Translations under genes and position numbers: made by a program
Shown here: positions 52,405-61,651 of the stretch, piece by piece
Position numbering within the stretch: the stretch's first letter is position 1
How the letters are laid out: the number at the start of each line of letters is the position of its first letter
Assembly: GCF_003097315.1 (NCBI RefSeq)
Contig: NZ_QDDL01000003.1
Location: 248,001-312,000 of the forward strand
Direction: 5' to 3'
DNA from: Pelagibaculum spongiae
GTDB taxonomy: Bacteria > Pseudomonadota > Gammaproteobacteria > Enterobacterales > Pelagibaculaceae
DNA: 64,000 bases
The notes under the pieces: model-generated
Databases searched by the model: none
Told to the model about the DNA's origin: nothing
The model's input: only the letters and a program-made list of their open reading frames with translations

Positions 52405-53309
52405 AATCGCTGAAAAAGTATGTATACGGATATATCAGTAAGACGTTTATGGATGGCTGCAGTAGCTACAATAGCCTGGAAGTCAGAAAGAGCTGCCGTT
52501 CTAAAGAGCAAGCACGCGATGCATTTGCCGAGCACGATGTTCCTCATGCTAAAGGTTTGATTTTTGTAAACCCTTTAAAGGCACATCAGTTCGCTAAACA
52601 GCACGGCTTCCCTTTGGTAGTAAAACCTAATGTCGGTGGTTTTTCTCGCGGCAGTTATTTTCCGATTACTAATTACAAGCAACTTTGGAAAGCCATTTTC
52701 CTAGCTAAAATCTGGTGGCCAGCGACAGTCGTTGAGCAATACCTTGAAGGGAAAAATTATCGTGTTTTGGTGGCAAATGGCAAAATCATTTCGGTAATTG
52801 AACGGTTTGCACCTTATGTAATTGGAAATGGTCAGTCCACCATTAGTCAGTTAATTGATGAAGAAAATCAAATTCGCCAGCAGATGAATTTATTCCCCGT
52901 TATTCATCCGCTTTCTAAAAGTCAGGTCACTGTCGATTTTCTAAAAAAACAAAAACTGACAATCGATTCAGTTTTAGAACAAGGTCAGCTGGTTAAATTA
53001 TTCCATCGAATTTCTTTAGCACCTGGCGGAATTATTTCAACCATCGACAAACAAACTGTTCACCCAGATAACATTGAATTAATGGAAAAAGTGTTAGGTA
53101 TTTTCAAAGCTAACATTTTAGGCATTGATGTCATTTTAGAAAAAGGGATCGAGCACAGCCACCTTGAACAAAAAGGTATTTTGCTGGAAGTCAATTCTCG
53201 CCCTTACATTAAAATGCACAATCACCCTCGTTACGGTGAAAAAGAAGATTTATCGAAGCATTTTGAAGCACTAGAAAAATTAGAAGTTGCTCAGGCAGAT
53301 ATTTTTTAA
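52401..53309 (+). CDS. ATP-grasp family ligase, second of a pair
   Basis: 302 residues from a GTG start. It resembles the ATP-grasp domain of cyanophycin synthetase and GshF-type ligases: FPLVVKPNVGGFSRGSY, VVEQYLEGKNYRVLVANGKIISVIER, and a C-terminal ILGIDVILEKG...LLEVNSRPYIKMH with the Glu-x-Asn metal site. Those relatives add amino acids to peptides or amines. It is coupled to the preceding ATP-grasp gene by a 4-base overlap and to the transporter gene by a 1-base overlap, so the three probably form one pathway. Confidence 0.85.
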   Translation: MKSLKKYVYGYISKTFMDGCSSYNSLEVRKSCRSKEQARDAFAEHDVPHAKGLIFVNPLKAHQFAKQHGFPLVVKPNVGGFSRGSYFPITNYKQLWKAIFLAKIWWPATVVEQYLEGKNYRVLVANGKIISVIERFAPYVIGNGQSTISQLIDEENQIRQQMNLFPVIHPLSKSQVTVDFLKKQKLTIDSVLEQGQLVKLFHRISLAPGGIISTIDKQTVHPDNIELMEKVLGIFKANILGIDVILEKGIEHSHLEQKGILLEVNSRPYIKMHNHPRYGEKEDLSKHFEALEKLEVAQADIF

Positions 53310-54544
53310 TGCTGATAAACATTCGCTATTTTTATCAATTTTCCGGCCTGCATGCGCTACTGATTGGTCTACTACCATTTTTCATCCCGGTGATTTTATG
53401 GCGGCAGCAACAATCTTTAGCCCAAGTAGCTTGGTTCATTTCAATCTCAGGCTTTAGTTTTCTGATTGCATTGGGCTTATGGGAAAAACTGAGAAATAGT
53501 CGTTTTAATCATTCGATGATCAAACTGGCTTTTTTCAGCGAATGTTTGCTGGTGGGTATGCTGGTTCTTATGCCACAAACCAGTTTTCAAATATTGGTAT
53601 TAGCAGTATTGAATGGCGTTTATAGCTGTTGCTATTGGCTTCCCCAGCGAATGTTATTTAAAAAGCTCAGCACCAGCCAAAATTCAGGCAATGAGTTTGG
53701 AAATTTCCAAATATTGGTAGGCATCCTGCTCAAAATAGGTATTTTAACCGGCGGCTACTTATTAGAAAATCATGGCGGAAGCTGGTTACTCGCTTTAAGC
53801 CTGCTAATTTCTGCTGTTGGTTTATGGATGCAACAATCGGTAAACAATCGTCAGCAAATCGACCAGGCTGTCGGTCAACAAACTGTCGAGACAGTTCCTT
53901 TATCGGAAGTGATACGTTTTAAGGATTCGCAAAATTCTCGCGGCGTATTTATTGTTGATGGATTGTTTCTGTTTCTGGAAAGCTATTTCTGGCTACTTTC
54001 GTTATTTTTTATTGGCCAGCAAAGCTTCAGTCGACTTAGTTTAATTATTGTGACCTTGACGATTTGTTTGTCAGTAATATTCTTCCTGATCAAACGTCAG
54101 ATCGACAAAGTCGATGCTTATAAACTATTTCAAGCAGCGACTGTCTTATATATTGCATCATGGATATTACGAGGCTGGGTCTCACCAGATCATAACAACC
54201 TGATGCTATCGATAGCCATCGTGGCAATCGCATTTTTTACTAGCTTGTTTCGACTGGCGTTTAACAAGCTTTTCTTCGATCTTGCAGACAAACAGCCAAC
54301 TCAGCGCTATCTTCTAGCAAAAAGCTGGTTCACCCAATTGGGTGTTGGGGTGTTTTTCGCAGCCGTTGCACTGCTGCTACAACTGCTATCGAACAGCCAA
54401 CTTGGCTTGCCATTTAACTATGACCAGCTAAATAATAATCAAACTGTTTTAAGCTGGATTTACTGGGCTAGCGCCCCATTAGCGAGCATTTACTTTTTAT
54501 ACGCACGACAAAATGCTTATCAGCTGGCTCAGAACTACAGATAA
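53309..54544 (+). CDS. MFS-like transporter coupled to the ATP-grasp pair
   Basis: 411 residues with about 11-12 hydrophobic segments, starting GLHALLIGLLPFFIPVILW and including LAVLNGVYSCCYWLPQRML. The general shape is that of a major facilitator transporter, but classic MFS motif A is not clear. Its ATG overlaps the ligase stop by one base (TAATG). In this setting export of the product made by the two ligases is the simplest idea; this is inference. Confidence 0.75.
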   Translation: MLINIRYFYQFSGLHALLIGLLPFFIPVILWRQQQSLAQVAWFISISGFSFLIALGLWEKLRNSRFNHSMIKLAFFSECLLVGMLVLMPQTSFQILVLAVLNGVYSCCYWLPQRMLFKKLSTSQNSGNEFGNFQILVGILLKIGILTGGYLLENHGGSWLLALSLLISAVGLWMQQSVNNRQQIDQAVGQQTVETVPLSEVIRFKDSQNSRGVFIVDGLFLFLESYFWLLSLFFIGQQSFSRLSLIIVTLTICLSVIFFLIKRQIDKVDAYKLFQAATVLYIASWILRGWVSPDHNNLMLSIAIVAIAFFTSLFRLAFNKLFFDLADKQPTQRYLLAKSWFTQLGVGVFFAAVALLLQLLSNSQLGLPFNYDQLNNNQTVLSWIYWASAPLASIYFLYARQNAYQLAQNYR

Positions 54545-54561
54545 TTTTTTGGAATCCGCAC

Positions 54562-55077
54562 ATGCACACGATTGTAAAAGGCAATATTGAAACCATCGAT
54601 CAACTGAGTGAATTTATAGAAAAGCTCAGCGAACAAGACTATCAATACACCGGTAGTAGCTTGTTTGAAAGCTCGATTGGCCAACACTTGCGACATATCC
54701 TGGATCTTTATATGGCAATGATGCATCCATTGCAGAATGGCCTGATCGATTACGATGTTCGCCGTCGTGGGATTCCTTTAGAAACGGATAAATCAGTAGG
54801 TTTGTTAGAGCTTCAGCAAACGCGTAACTGGCTAGAAACTTTAACGGAACAAACTTTGTTTGAGCCGATTGAAGTGAAATCTGAAGTGATGCTATCTAGC
54901 ACCCAAAGCATTCAAGTGACTTCAACGCTGGGTCGTGAACTATGCTTTACTTCCAGCCACTTGGTTCACCATTTAGCGATTATGGCGGCAATTGCCCGCT
55001 TAATTGGTCATCAAGTTGACTCAGCAATTGGTCAAGCTCCAACGACTGCATCGTTTAATCGATCCCAGCAAGCTTAA
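54562..55077 (+). CDS. DinB-like four-helix protein
   Basis: 171 residues. Histidines at positions typical for the DinB/YfiT metal site occur in SSIGQHLRHILDLYMAM and SSHLVHHLAIMAAIARLIG, within a four-helix layout. DinB-like proteins are metal-dependent enzymes, often thiol-dependent transferases, with varied substrates. It lies 17 bases after the transporter gene and shortly before the NRDE gene, so it could belong to the same transcript. Confidence 0.82.
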   Translation: MHTIVKGNIETIDQLSEFIEKLSEQDYQYTGSSLFESSIGQHLRHILDLYMAMMHPLQNGLIDYDVRRRGIPLETDKSVGLLELQQTRNWLETLTEQTLFEPIEVKSEVMLSSTQSIQVTSTLGRELCFTSSHLVHHLAIMAAIARLIGHQVDSAIGQAPTTASFNRSQQA

Positions 55078-55155
55078 TAGCTGCGGATCGGTTCTCTAGG
55101 CATTCAAAACATCTTTTGTTTTATTTCTCTTACTGTATAAAAGTCGAAATTATCC

Positions 55156-55890
55156 ATGTGTACTGTCAGTTGGTTATTTGATAACGCTGGTTATCAGCTG
55201 TTTTTCAATCGCGATGAACAGCGCACTCGAGCCCTTGCCGAACCTCCATCACTGTATAGCGAATCCAGCTCACTGACAGGTCAACACTGCAATTTTCTGA
55301 TGCCGATAGATCCGGTAGGAAAAGGTAGCTGGATTGCAGTTAATGAAACGGGTTTGAGCCTTTGTTTGTTAAATTTTTACCAAGGCGAAATGCCAAAAGG
55401 CCCGCTGGTTTCCCGCGGTCAACTGGTGCGTAACCTAATCGGTTGTAAAGATTACCTTCAGCTGGAAAGCACTGTAACAAATATGGATATGAGCCATTTT
55501 GCACCTTTTACACTGGTGGCTTTTTTCCCAGAAATAAATCAAGCGAGTTTTTTCCAATGGAGTGGCCAGCAGCTGGAAACATTCAGCAAAAAAGATGCGC
55601 CATTTACTTCATCCTCAGTTAAATTCCCTGAAGTTAGCCAGGTTCGTTTTGCTGCTTGGGCAACACTGCCAGAGAAAAAAACAGCCAAAGATCTGCTGGC
55701 ATTTCATCGTTACCACGGTGAACACCCCAATCATTTATCTATTTGCTTACACCGGGACGACGCAACCTCGGTTAGCCTGAGTCATATTGCGGTGAGCAGT
55801 GGTCAGATCTGTTTTGATTATTACGGCGGATCGCCGTGTGAAACATTTACAGCAATCAGCAACAAACTGGATATGATTCCACAAGGCTAG
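55156..55890 (+). CDS. NRDE (TANGO2) family protein
   Basis: 244 residues. The N-terminus CTVSWLFDNAGYQLFFNRDEQRTRALAE has the catalytic-like Cys2 and the NRDE motif of the family, an N-terminal nucleophile-like fold. TANGO2 proteins are linked to heme handling in eukaryotes; the bacterial role is not settled. The stop is inside a strong terminator hairpin, marking the end of the run of genes from 51544. Confidence 0.88.
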   Translation: MCTVSWLFDNAGYQLFFNRDEQRTRALAEPPSLYSESSSLTGQHCNFLMPIDPVGKGSWIAVNETGLSLCLLNFYQGEMPKGPLVSRGQLVRNLIGCKDYLQLESTVTNMDMSHFAPFTLVAFFPEINQASFFQWSGQQLETFSKKDAPFTSSSVKFPEVSQVRFAAWATLPEKKTAKDLLAFHRYHGEHPNHLSICLHRDDATSVSLSHIAVSSGQICFDYYGGSPCETFTAISNKLDMIPQG

Positions 55891-55912
55891 GCATTGCCTA
55901 GCCTTGTATTTT
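55882..55912 (+). terminator. Terminator overlapping the NRDE stop codon
   Basis: CAAGGCTAGGCATTGCCTAGCCTTG is an almost perfect 25-base inverted repeat followed by TATTTTT. Confidence 0.9.
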
Positions 55913-56004
55913 TCAACTACCACCATTCAATCCGTATTTGTTATTTTCACACGATGCTTTAAATCGGGCTTATAAACTCAGCTCCATTATCACAGCGGAC
56001 TATT

Positions 56005-56700
56005 CTACGGAGGGACAATACCACCTTCAAACTCCTCGACAACCCAAACAGTTAAACCAACAACTCCATAAAAAACCGCCAGCAAATAGGGATTGGTTGA
56101 AGCCATCAGCGACAAGTCTTTTTTGAGCATAAATGGAGTAAGTGATATTTTAGTTAAAGTAGCCCCGTATTCATTATTATTTTCATCATAGCTTATTGAT
56201 ATATCTGGAAACCCAACATCCAGATAGGCAGCATCTAGTTCATCTTTATCATAATCAAATCGCTTTCCTGAAACCCGAAGATCCAGCTCGTAGTAGCCTA
56301 ATGCATTTTTCATGAAACCATTTCTCACTAACTCTTTTTCGGCTATTTCATCAAGGATAAGACGCTTACAATAACAATCAGGTGCTACGGTTACGGTCAC
56401 CCTAGTATTAAAGTTATTATTGAACCCTAGACTGAGCTTCGAAAATGATGTTCGGTAGGGCAAAACATGATCATAAATTGGTTGAAACGAATTGAAATCC
56501 CTATCCTTTTCAAACAAATATGCATATTCAAGCCCTAGCAGTAAAAACTCATTTTTTTCTGAATGATAATAACCCGCTATCACTGGGTCTAAAACCACCG
56601 ACGTAAAACTATTTTCTTCTTTTTCATCAATTTTCCACATAGCGTAAGTGGCACATCCATTCAAAAAGAACATCAAGATTAGCAACAGCGATTTTTTCAC
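56005..56700 (-). CDS. Hypothetical lipoprotein, paralogue of the next gene
   Basis: 231 residues from a GTG start with AAGGAA upstream. The signal ends in a lipobox (LNGC). The mature protein is beta-rich with two adjacent cysteines (DCYCKRL) and a C-terminal hydrophobic helix (YLLAVFYGVVGLTVWVV), so it may be anchored at both ends. It shares a pattern with the pseudogene at 56822-57420 (LYDH/LYQH..PYR..F). No named family recognised. Confidence 0.65.
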   Translation of the reverse strand: MKKSLLLILMFFLNGCATYAMWKIDEKEENSFTSVVLDPVIAGYYHSEKNEFLLLGLEYAYLFEKDRDFNSFQPIYDHVLPYRTSFSKLSLGFNNNFNTRVTVTVAPDCYCKRLILDEIAEKELVRNGFMKNALGYYELDLRVSGKRFDYDKDELDAAYLDVGFPDISISYDENNNEYGATLTKISLTPFMLKKDLSLMASTNPYLLAVFYGVVGLTVWVVEEFEGGIVPP

Positions 56701-56821
56701 AATAGTTTCCTTACCATTAAATTATACTGCTGTTTTATTAAATAACGTATTACTGGATAAGCATGCATTAAATTAATACACACTCTAAACAACACACCCC
56801 AAACAACAAGCACACTATCAA

Positions 56822-57420
56822 TCATTTACCAGCCATAATTGTTACTAGAACAAGCCCGAATACAACATAAACAGGCGAAGCCGCGACATCAATAGCCAGC
56901 GCAGCAGGGGTCAAAGCCACTTTTGCCGCTTTTTGTGGAAGCCCCTCCTCAAAATCGACTCTGATCGTACGCCCATCGCATGGTTTCACTAACGTCGTCA
57001 ACTTTGAAATATCAAGTTGATAACTATTCCCTTTAACACCAAATGACGCATAACCGGCATTACTAAAGCCCATTTGTTTTAGCAATTTCGGAGTCTCTGA
57101 GTATAAGTCAGCATTCTCAGCCACATCCATATCAACCTCAATGGTTATATCCGCCGAGAGTGTATTGTCTGTAGCAACCTTGAATCGCCCAAAGTCAATC
57201 CGATAAGGAATGTTATGTTGGTAAAGTGGTTTTAGTTTTTCCAGATCTTCATTCATAGAAATAAAAAAACCATGCTGATCACCCGCTACGATTAACTGAT
57301 GAGATTCTGCTTCTAAAAACTGATTATAAATTTTTCTGAATAGTCATCGTAATCCCAAAGCTTTATCGTTGCACAACTCACAAGAAACAGCGCTAAAACA
57401 GCAACTATGATTCCCTTCAT
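56822..57420 (-). pseudogene. Frameshifted lipoprotein gene, paralogue of 56005-56700
   Basis: The start ATG at 57420 opens a lipoprotein signal (IIVAVLALFLVSC-ATIKLWDYDD). At a run of five T (plus strand 57331-57335) the frame is lost by one base. Reading on in the +1-base-corrected frame gives IYNQFLEAESHQLIVAGDQ and then the intact 144-residue C-terminal part (EDLEKLKPLYQHNIPYRIDFG). One missing A on the coding strand would explain it. Either a pseudogene, a phase-variable gene or a sequencing error. Confidence 0.65.
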
Positions 57421-57544
57421 TCACTTACCCCTGCCTGGCGGTCATTTGCCAGAAAAAACATATAAATGCTCAGATTGGCAGTTTGTTGCCTGAAAGCATC
57501 TGCTCTTTTAAGCTACTTCAGTAGCAGCAAGATTTATTCCATCC

Positions 57545-57577
57545 AAAAAAAATGGCACCTTATTCGGTGCCGTTTTT
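57545..57577. terminator. Bidirectional terminator hairpin
   Basis: An A-run, TGGCACC, loop TTATTC, GGTGCCG and a T-run. Orphan hairpin between two minus-strand units. Confidence 0.75.
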
Positions 57578-57720
57578 TATTCCATGGTAAGGTTTATTTC
57601 TTTCCAAATACCGCAAAACTGATATTTTGCGCAACTTTGATTCCCGGAGAGCCTCTAAGAACGTGTTGAGAATCTTTGAGCTTTAAACCCACCTCCATGT
57701 GACTGGATCCCCCGCACTCT

Positions 57721-57764
57721 GTCATTCCTAGCATGGATGCCGGAACCCAGTTGCCAAGGATGGT
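57721..57764. repeat. Short dispersed repeat, copy 2
   Basis: GTCATTCC, GGATGCCGGAACCCAG, TGCCAAGGATGGT. Partner of 7127-7170, about 24 of 30 matches in the right half. Confidence 0.5.
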
Positions 57765-57889
57765 GTGCCACCGGATATTATCAGTTACTTCAAGCGGTTG
57801 TATTTAAATTTATTTGTTTGAAAATAGATTTTAAACAGCTTCTAACAGAATAAACTGGTTAACATTTCTGCCAATCAAGTTGCTTCTAC

Positions 57890-58309
57890 CTATCTTCGCC
57901 CCGCCATCGGGTGATCTGGATTTAATTGCAATAAATCCCACAAATTTCCGTAGAGATCTTCAAATACAGCGACCGTGCCATAATCTTGCTCGGCGGGTGG
58001 ACGAACAAATTTAATATCCAGCTCTAGCATTCTTTTGTAATCGCGCCAGAAATCATCAGTTTTCAGAAACAAAAAGACCCGACCACCGGCCTGATTGCCG
58101 ACAAATGTTTTTTGCACTGGCTTGGATGCTTTGGCCAACAGCAGGGCTACACCGTTTGAACCTGGCGGAGACACCACCACCCAACGCTTATTCTGTTCTG
58201 GTTGATAGCTGTCTTCAATCAGCTCAAACTTAAGCTTGTTTACATAGAAATCAATCGCTTCATCGTAGTCATTGACTACCAATGCGATATGTACAATTGA
58301 TTGCTTCAT
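57890..58309 (-). CDS. VOC (glyoxalase/dioxygenase) family protein
   Basis: 139 residues from the ATG at 58309, which has AGGAG 6 bases upstream; a TTG two codons earlier is unlikely. The start SIVHIALVVNDYDEAIDFYVNKL and the end DYGTVAVFEDLYGNLWDLLQL give the two betaalphabetabetabeta modules, with His and Glu metal-ligand positions. Typical small lactoylglutathione-lyase-like protein of unknown substrate. Divergent from the LysE gene. Confidence 0.88.
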   Translation of the reverse strand: MKQSIVHIALVVNDYDEAIDFYVNKLKFELIEDSYQPEQNKRWVVVSPPGSNGVALLLAKASKPVQKTFVGNQAGGRVFLFLKTDDFWRDYKRMLELDIKFVRPPAEQDYGTVAVFEDLYGNLWDLLQLNPDHPMAGRR

Positions 58310-58389
58310 CCACAACTCCTCTCTAACTCTTAACTGATGCTATTTTCTGTTACATTGTCGCCGGTTCTTTAATCATTTGTCATTTAGCC

Positions 58390-59022
58390 ATGTCTATTGC
58401 CTTGCTTTCAATCTTCATACCGACCTTTTTCTTTGTCTCGATTACACCGGGCATGTGCATGACACTGGCACTGACCCTTGGCATGTCGATCGGGATTCGC
58501 CGCAGTTTACATATGATGTGGGGTGAATTGATTGGCGTTGGCCTAGTAGCTTCTGCAGCAGCACTGGGCGTGGCAACCATTATGCTCAAACTGCCGGAAG
58601 CTTTTATTGTGCTCAAACTGGCAGGTGGGGCTTATCTGATTTGGCTGGGCATCCAAATGTGGCAATCCAAAGGCAAGCTGGTGCTTCCAGAGCCTGGAAG
58701 CGAGGGCAAAGGCGAACGAGCCCGCCAAGGGAAATGGCAGTTAGCACTGAATGGATTTATCACCGCGATTGCCAACCCTAAGGGCTGGGCATTTTTTATT
58801 ACCCTGCTGCCACCATTTTTAGATAACAGCAAAGCGCTTGTACCACAGTTAATTTCACTGATCGCCATTATTTTAACACTGGAATTTAGCTGTTTATTAA
58901 TTTACGCCAGTGGCGGCAAAGCACTCAGTCATTTTTTAATGAACAAAGATAACGTCAAGCTGATGAACCGCATCGCTGGCAGTTTAATGATGGGCGTCGG
59001 AGTTTGGTTGGCGGTGGGGTGA
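58390..59022 (+). CDS. LysE-family translocator
   Basis: 210 residues, six hydrophobic helices. Family signatures are FVSITPGMCMTLALTLGMSIG near the N-terminus and NPKGWAFFITLLPPFLD near residue 128. LysE/RhtB exporters pump amino acids or homoserine lactones out of the cell; the substrate cannot be predicted. Single gene, divergent from the VOC gene and convergent with the next. Confidence 0.92.
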   Translation: MSIALLSIFIPTFFFVSITPGMCMTLALTLGMSIGIRRSLHMMWGELIGVGLVASAAALGVATIMLKLPEAFIVLKLAGGAYLIWLGIQMWQSKGKLVLPEPGSEGKGERARQGKWQLALNGFITAIANPKGWAFFITLLPPFLDNSKALVPQLISLIAIILTLEFSCLLIYASGGKALSHFLMNKDNVKLMNRIAGSLMMGVGVWLAVG

Positions 59023-59032
59023 ATGAGGCAAA

Positions 59033-59434
59033 CTATAGAGAAAACAAATACTGCCTAATGAAAATAAAAAACAATGCAACAACACCTGCAAATCGATATA
59101 AGCCTTTCAAGCCTAGCCAGGCAATTTTCGCAGGATCAGGGCCAATTTTATAAAGTTGATCGGGAAAAATTACCGCAGCAAATGCCAAACCCGGTAAAAT
59201 AAAAGTTGTATCGCCCCTGATACCGGATCTGAATCCACCCCCTTGATCGTGAAACATTTGCAACGCTTGATCGCTGCCAATCGAGAAAAGCCAGACACAA
59301 TAACCCACCAATAAAATCAGCGGTACAATTTGCCAAAGCCAACTGATTTTCCAGCCAAACTTCTGGCCATCAAAAACAAAGCCACAACCCAGCAAAATTG
59401 TTGGACCAAGCAAAAGCAGATACAACACTGACAT
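59033..59434 (-). CDS. Small membrane protein of unknown function
   Basis: 133 residues with about four hydrophobic segments (YLLLLGPTILLGCGFVF, LWQIVPLILLVGYCVWLF, FILPGLAFAAVIF, FAGVVALFFIFI). No family recognised. The coding frame is supported by its length and position between the LysE gene and the ABC importer, but there is no catalytic motif. Confidence 0.6.
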   Translation of the reverse strand: MSVLYLLLLGPTILLGCGFVFDGQKFGWKISWLWQIVPLILLVGYCVWLFSIGSDQALQMFHDQGGGFRSGIRGDTTFILPGLAFAAVIFPDQLYKIGPDPAKIAWLGLKGLYRFAGVVALFFIFIRQYLFSL

Positions 59435-59500
59435 TATTCCCTTTACTTTAAGAAAATCACACTACAGTCATGCTTCTTTTAAAATGCATTACACCGGTGT

Positions 59501-59537
59501 AAAAAAACCGGAGCCCATTTCTGAACTCCGGTTTTTT
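59501..59537. terminator. Terminator at the end of the BMP-type ABC operon
   Basis: AAAAAACCGGAG, loop, CTCCGGTTTTTTT. A strong bidirectional stem just past the last permease gene. Confidence 0.92.
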
Positions 59538-59576
59538 TAGCATTAAATGCTAAAGCACAAATATTTAAAACAGCAA

Positions 59577-60551
59577 TTAACGCTCTTTAATGTAAGGCTG
59601 ACCGACTGCTTTTGGTGCGACTGCTTTGCCGATAAAGCCAGCCAATAATACAACTGTCAGAACATATGGCAGCGCCGAGAATACCTGAGTTGGCAGCACG
59701 CCAATTCCAGGAATTGCAACACCTTGCATTCGGGTTTCCAAAGCACTTAGGAAGCCGAACAATAAACAGGCAAACAATGCTGTTTTTGGACGCCATTTAC
59801 CGAAGATAACTGCCGCTAAAGCGATATAACCTTGCCCTGCAGTCATGTTTTTACCAAACGCCGCATTTTGCGCAGTTGAATAGTAAGCACCTGCCAGACC
59901 ACAAAAGACACCGGTAAAAGCAATTGCTCGATAACGCATCCAAGCAACTGAAATACCTGCAGTGTCTACTGCATTTGGTTCTTCACCTACCGCACGTAAA
60001 CGCAGACCAAAGCGGGTTTTAAACAACACCCACCAAGTAACGCCAACAATGGCAAATGATAAATAAACCAAAATGTTATGACCAGAAATCACTTCACGGT
60101 ATAACGGGCCAAAGAATGGAATGGTATCACCTAACCATTCAGCGCCTGGCAGCTCGATAGGCAAGAAACGCTGATCGCCAATCAGACCTGGCGTTTGACC
60201 ACCGCGACTAAACCAAGCGTGACCCAATGTGACTGTCATACCAGCAGCAAAGAAATTGACTGCCAAACCAGAGATCACCTGATCGCCACGCATATTGATT
60301 GAGGCATAACCATGCACCATCGATAAGGCAACTGAACCCATGATGCCGGCACACATACCTAACCATGCAGAACCTGTAGCGTAGCTGGTAGCGGCTGCAA
60401 CAAAAGCAGCAAACAGCATTTTACCTTCCAGACCGATATCGACGATACCCGAACGCTCTGAGAAAATACCGCCCATTGCAGCAAAAATCAGTGGCACCGC
60501 CAGACGGATACTTGAATCCAGGGTTGAAAAAATCCAAACACTTGCATCCAT
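59577..60551 (-). CDS. Nucleoside-type ABC importer permease 2
   Basis: 324 residues with about nine helices. Features of the BPD_transp_2/NupQ-like permeases: AAMGGIFSERSGIVDIGLEGKML at the N-terminus and FKTRFGLRLRAVGEEPNAVDTAGI as the cytoplasmic coupling loop. With the BMP-family binding protein and the double ATPase it forms a purine-nucleoside-type importer. It starts 2 bases after the other permease; last gene of the operon. Confidence 0.93.
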   Translation of the reverse strand: MDASVWIFSTLDSSIRLAVPLIFAAMGGIFSERSGIVDIGLEGKMLFAAFVAAATSYATGSAWLGMCAGIMGSVALSMVHGYASINMRGDQVISGLAVNFFAAGMTVTLGHAWFSRGGQTPGLIGDQRFLPIELPGAEWLGDTIPFFGPLYREVISGHNILVYLSFAIVGVTWWVLFKTRFGLRLRAVGEEPNAVDTAGISVAWMRYRAIAFTGVFCGLAGAYYSTAQNAAFGKNMTAGQGYIALAAVIFGKWRPKTALFACLLFGFLSALETRMQGVAIPGIGVLPTQVFSALPYVLTVVLLAGFIGKAVAPKAVGQPYIKER

Positions 60552-60553
60552 GA

Positions 60554-61651
60554 TCAGGCCTCCTCAGTCGACTTTCGCATAAACATTTTCTCTACTGGAT
60601 CACGAACCAATCGATCCAACGCACCAGTAAAGAAGATAACAGCACCCTGAATTACCATAATTAGCTCAGGATTCAGGCTTGGCATATCAAACTGCAGCTC
60701 GGTACCACCCTGATAGAGTGCACCAAACAGAATCGAAGCCAAAATAACGCCAACAGGATGGTTACGCCCCATCAAAGCCACCGCAATACCAATAAAACCA
60801 AAGCCATTAGTAAAGTTCAGAATCAGACGAGACTGAGCGCCATAGACTTCGTTAATTGCCATCATACCGGCCAAAGCACCAGAAATAGCCATGGTGATAA
60901 TGATGATGCGCGCTACGTTAATACCTGCATATTCCGCCGCTTTAGGGTTTTGCCCTACCACGCGAATTGCATAACCAAGACGCGTTCTCCAGATTAACAC
61001 CCACACCAGCCAAGCTGTTATCAATGCAATCAGCAAAGTTGGGTTTAGCAAGGATGAAGGAATATCTGGCCAGATTTCATTTAGCTTAGGGAATACCGAA
61101 GTCGCTGCAAAATAGCGACTATCAGTTGAGTTACCACCCATAGGTGCAATAATTTCGACCAATGCATAACCCATTACTGCTGCAGCAATAAAGTTAAACA
61201 TAATGGTGGTTACTACAATGTGAGAGCCACGCTTAGCTTGCAAGTAGCCGGGAATAACACCCCAAACCGCACCAAACAAAGCACTGATAACAATAATCAT
61301 CGGTGCCATCAGCCAAACATTTAATGTGCTGTCAAAAGTCAGGGCCACAATAGCAACACCTAAACCCGCGACATATGCCTGACCTTCACCACCAATGTTG
61401 AACAAGCCAGCATGGAATGCGACGGCAACGGCTAAACCAGTAAAGATAAAGTTGGTTGCATAATATAAAGTCGATGCCAACCCGCCATATTCTAGATTGG
61501 TCGCGCCATATACCATCAGCTTAAGTGCTTCAATCGGACTCTCACCGACCATTAGCACAACCAAAGATGAAACGGCCAATGCTAGCGTTAACTGAAGTAT
61601 CGGGACTAGCCCTACTCTTACCCATGCAGGACTTTCTTGAAAAGCACTCAT
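60554..61651 (-). CDS. Nucleoside-type ABC importer permease 1
   Basis: 365 residues. The segment FTGLAVAVAFHAGLFNIGGEGQAYVAGLG and the coupling loop WRTRLGYAIRVVGQNPKAAEYAGI identify the NupP-like permease that pairs with the one downstream. Its ATG overlaps the ATPase stop by one base (TAATG). Inner membrane. Confidence 0.93.
   Translation of the reverse strand: MSAFQESPAWVRVGLVPILQLTLALAVSSLVVLMVGESPIEALKLMVYGATNLEYGGLASTLYYATNFIFTGLAVAVAFHAGLFNIGGEGQAYVAGLGVAIVALTFDSTLNVWLMAPMIIVISALFGAVWGVIPGYLQAKRGSHIVVTTIMFNFIAAAVMGYALVEIIAPMGGNSTDSRYFAATSVFPKLNEIWPDIPSSLLNPTLLIALITAWLVWVLIWRTRLGYAIRVVGQNPKAAEYAGINVARIIIITMAISGALAGMMAINEVYGAQSRLILNFTNGFGFIGIAVALMGRNHPVGVILASILFGALYQGGTELQFDMPSLNPELIMVIQGAVIFFTGALDRLVRDPVEKMFMRKSTEEA

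Larger units (their letters stand above)
57421..57889. other. Intergenic region with terminator and dispersed repeat
   Basis: No gene. Contains a hairpin terminator (57545-57577) and copy 2 of the short dispersed repeat (57721-57764). Confidence 0.5.

Noticed and set aside
55938-56126. Plus-strand frame overlapping the end of the 56005 lipoprotein gene
   Set aside because: No signal, no family resemblance, no ribosome site; it is antisense to the lipoprotein's C-terminal part.
57466-57669. 67-codon frame across the orphan terminator
   Set aside because: It runs through a clear bidirectional terminator hairpin and has no SD or protein-like pattern.
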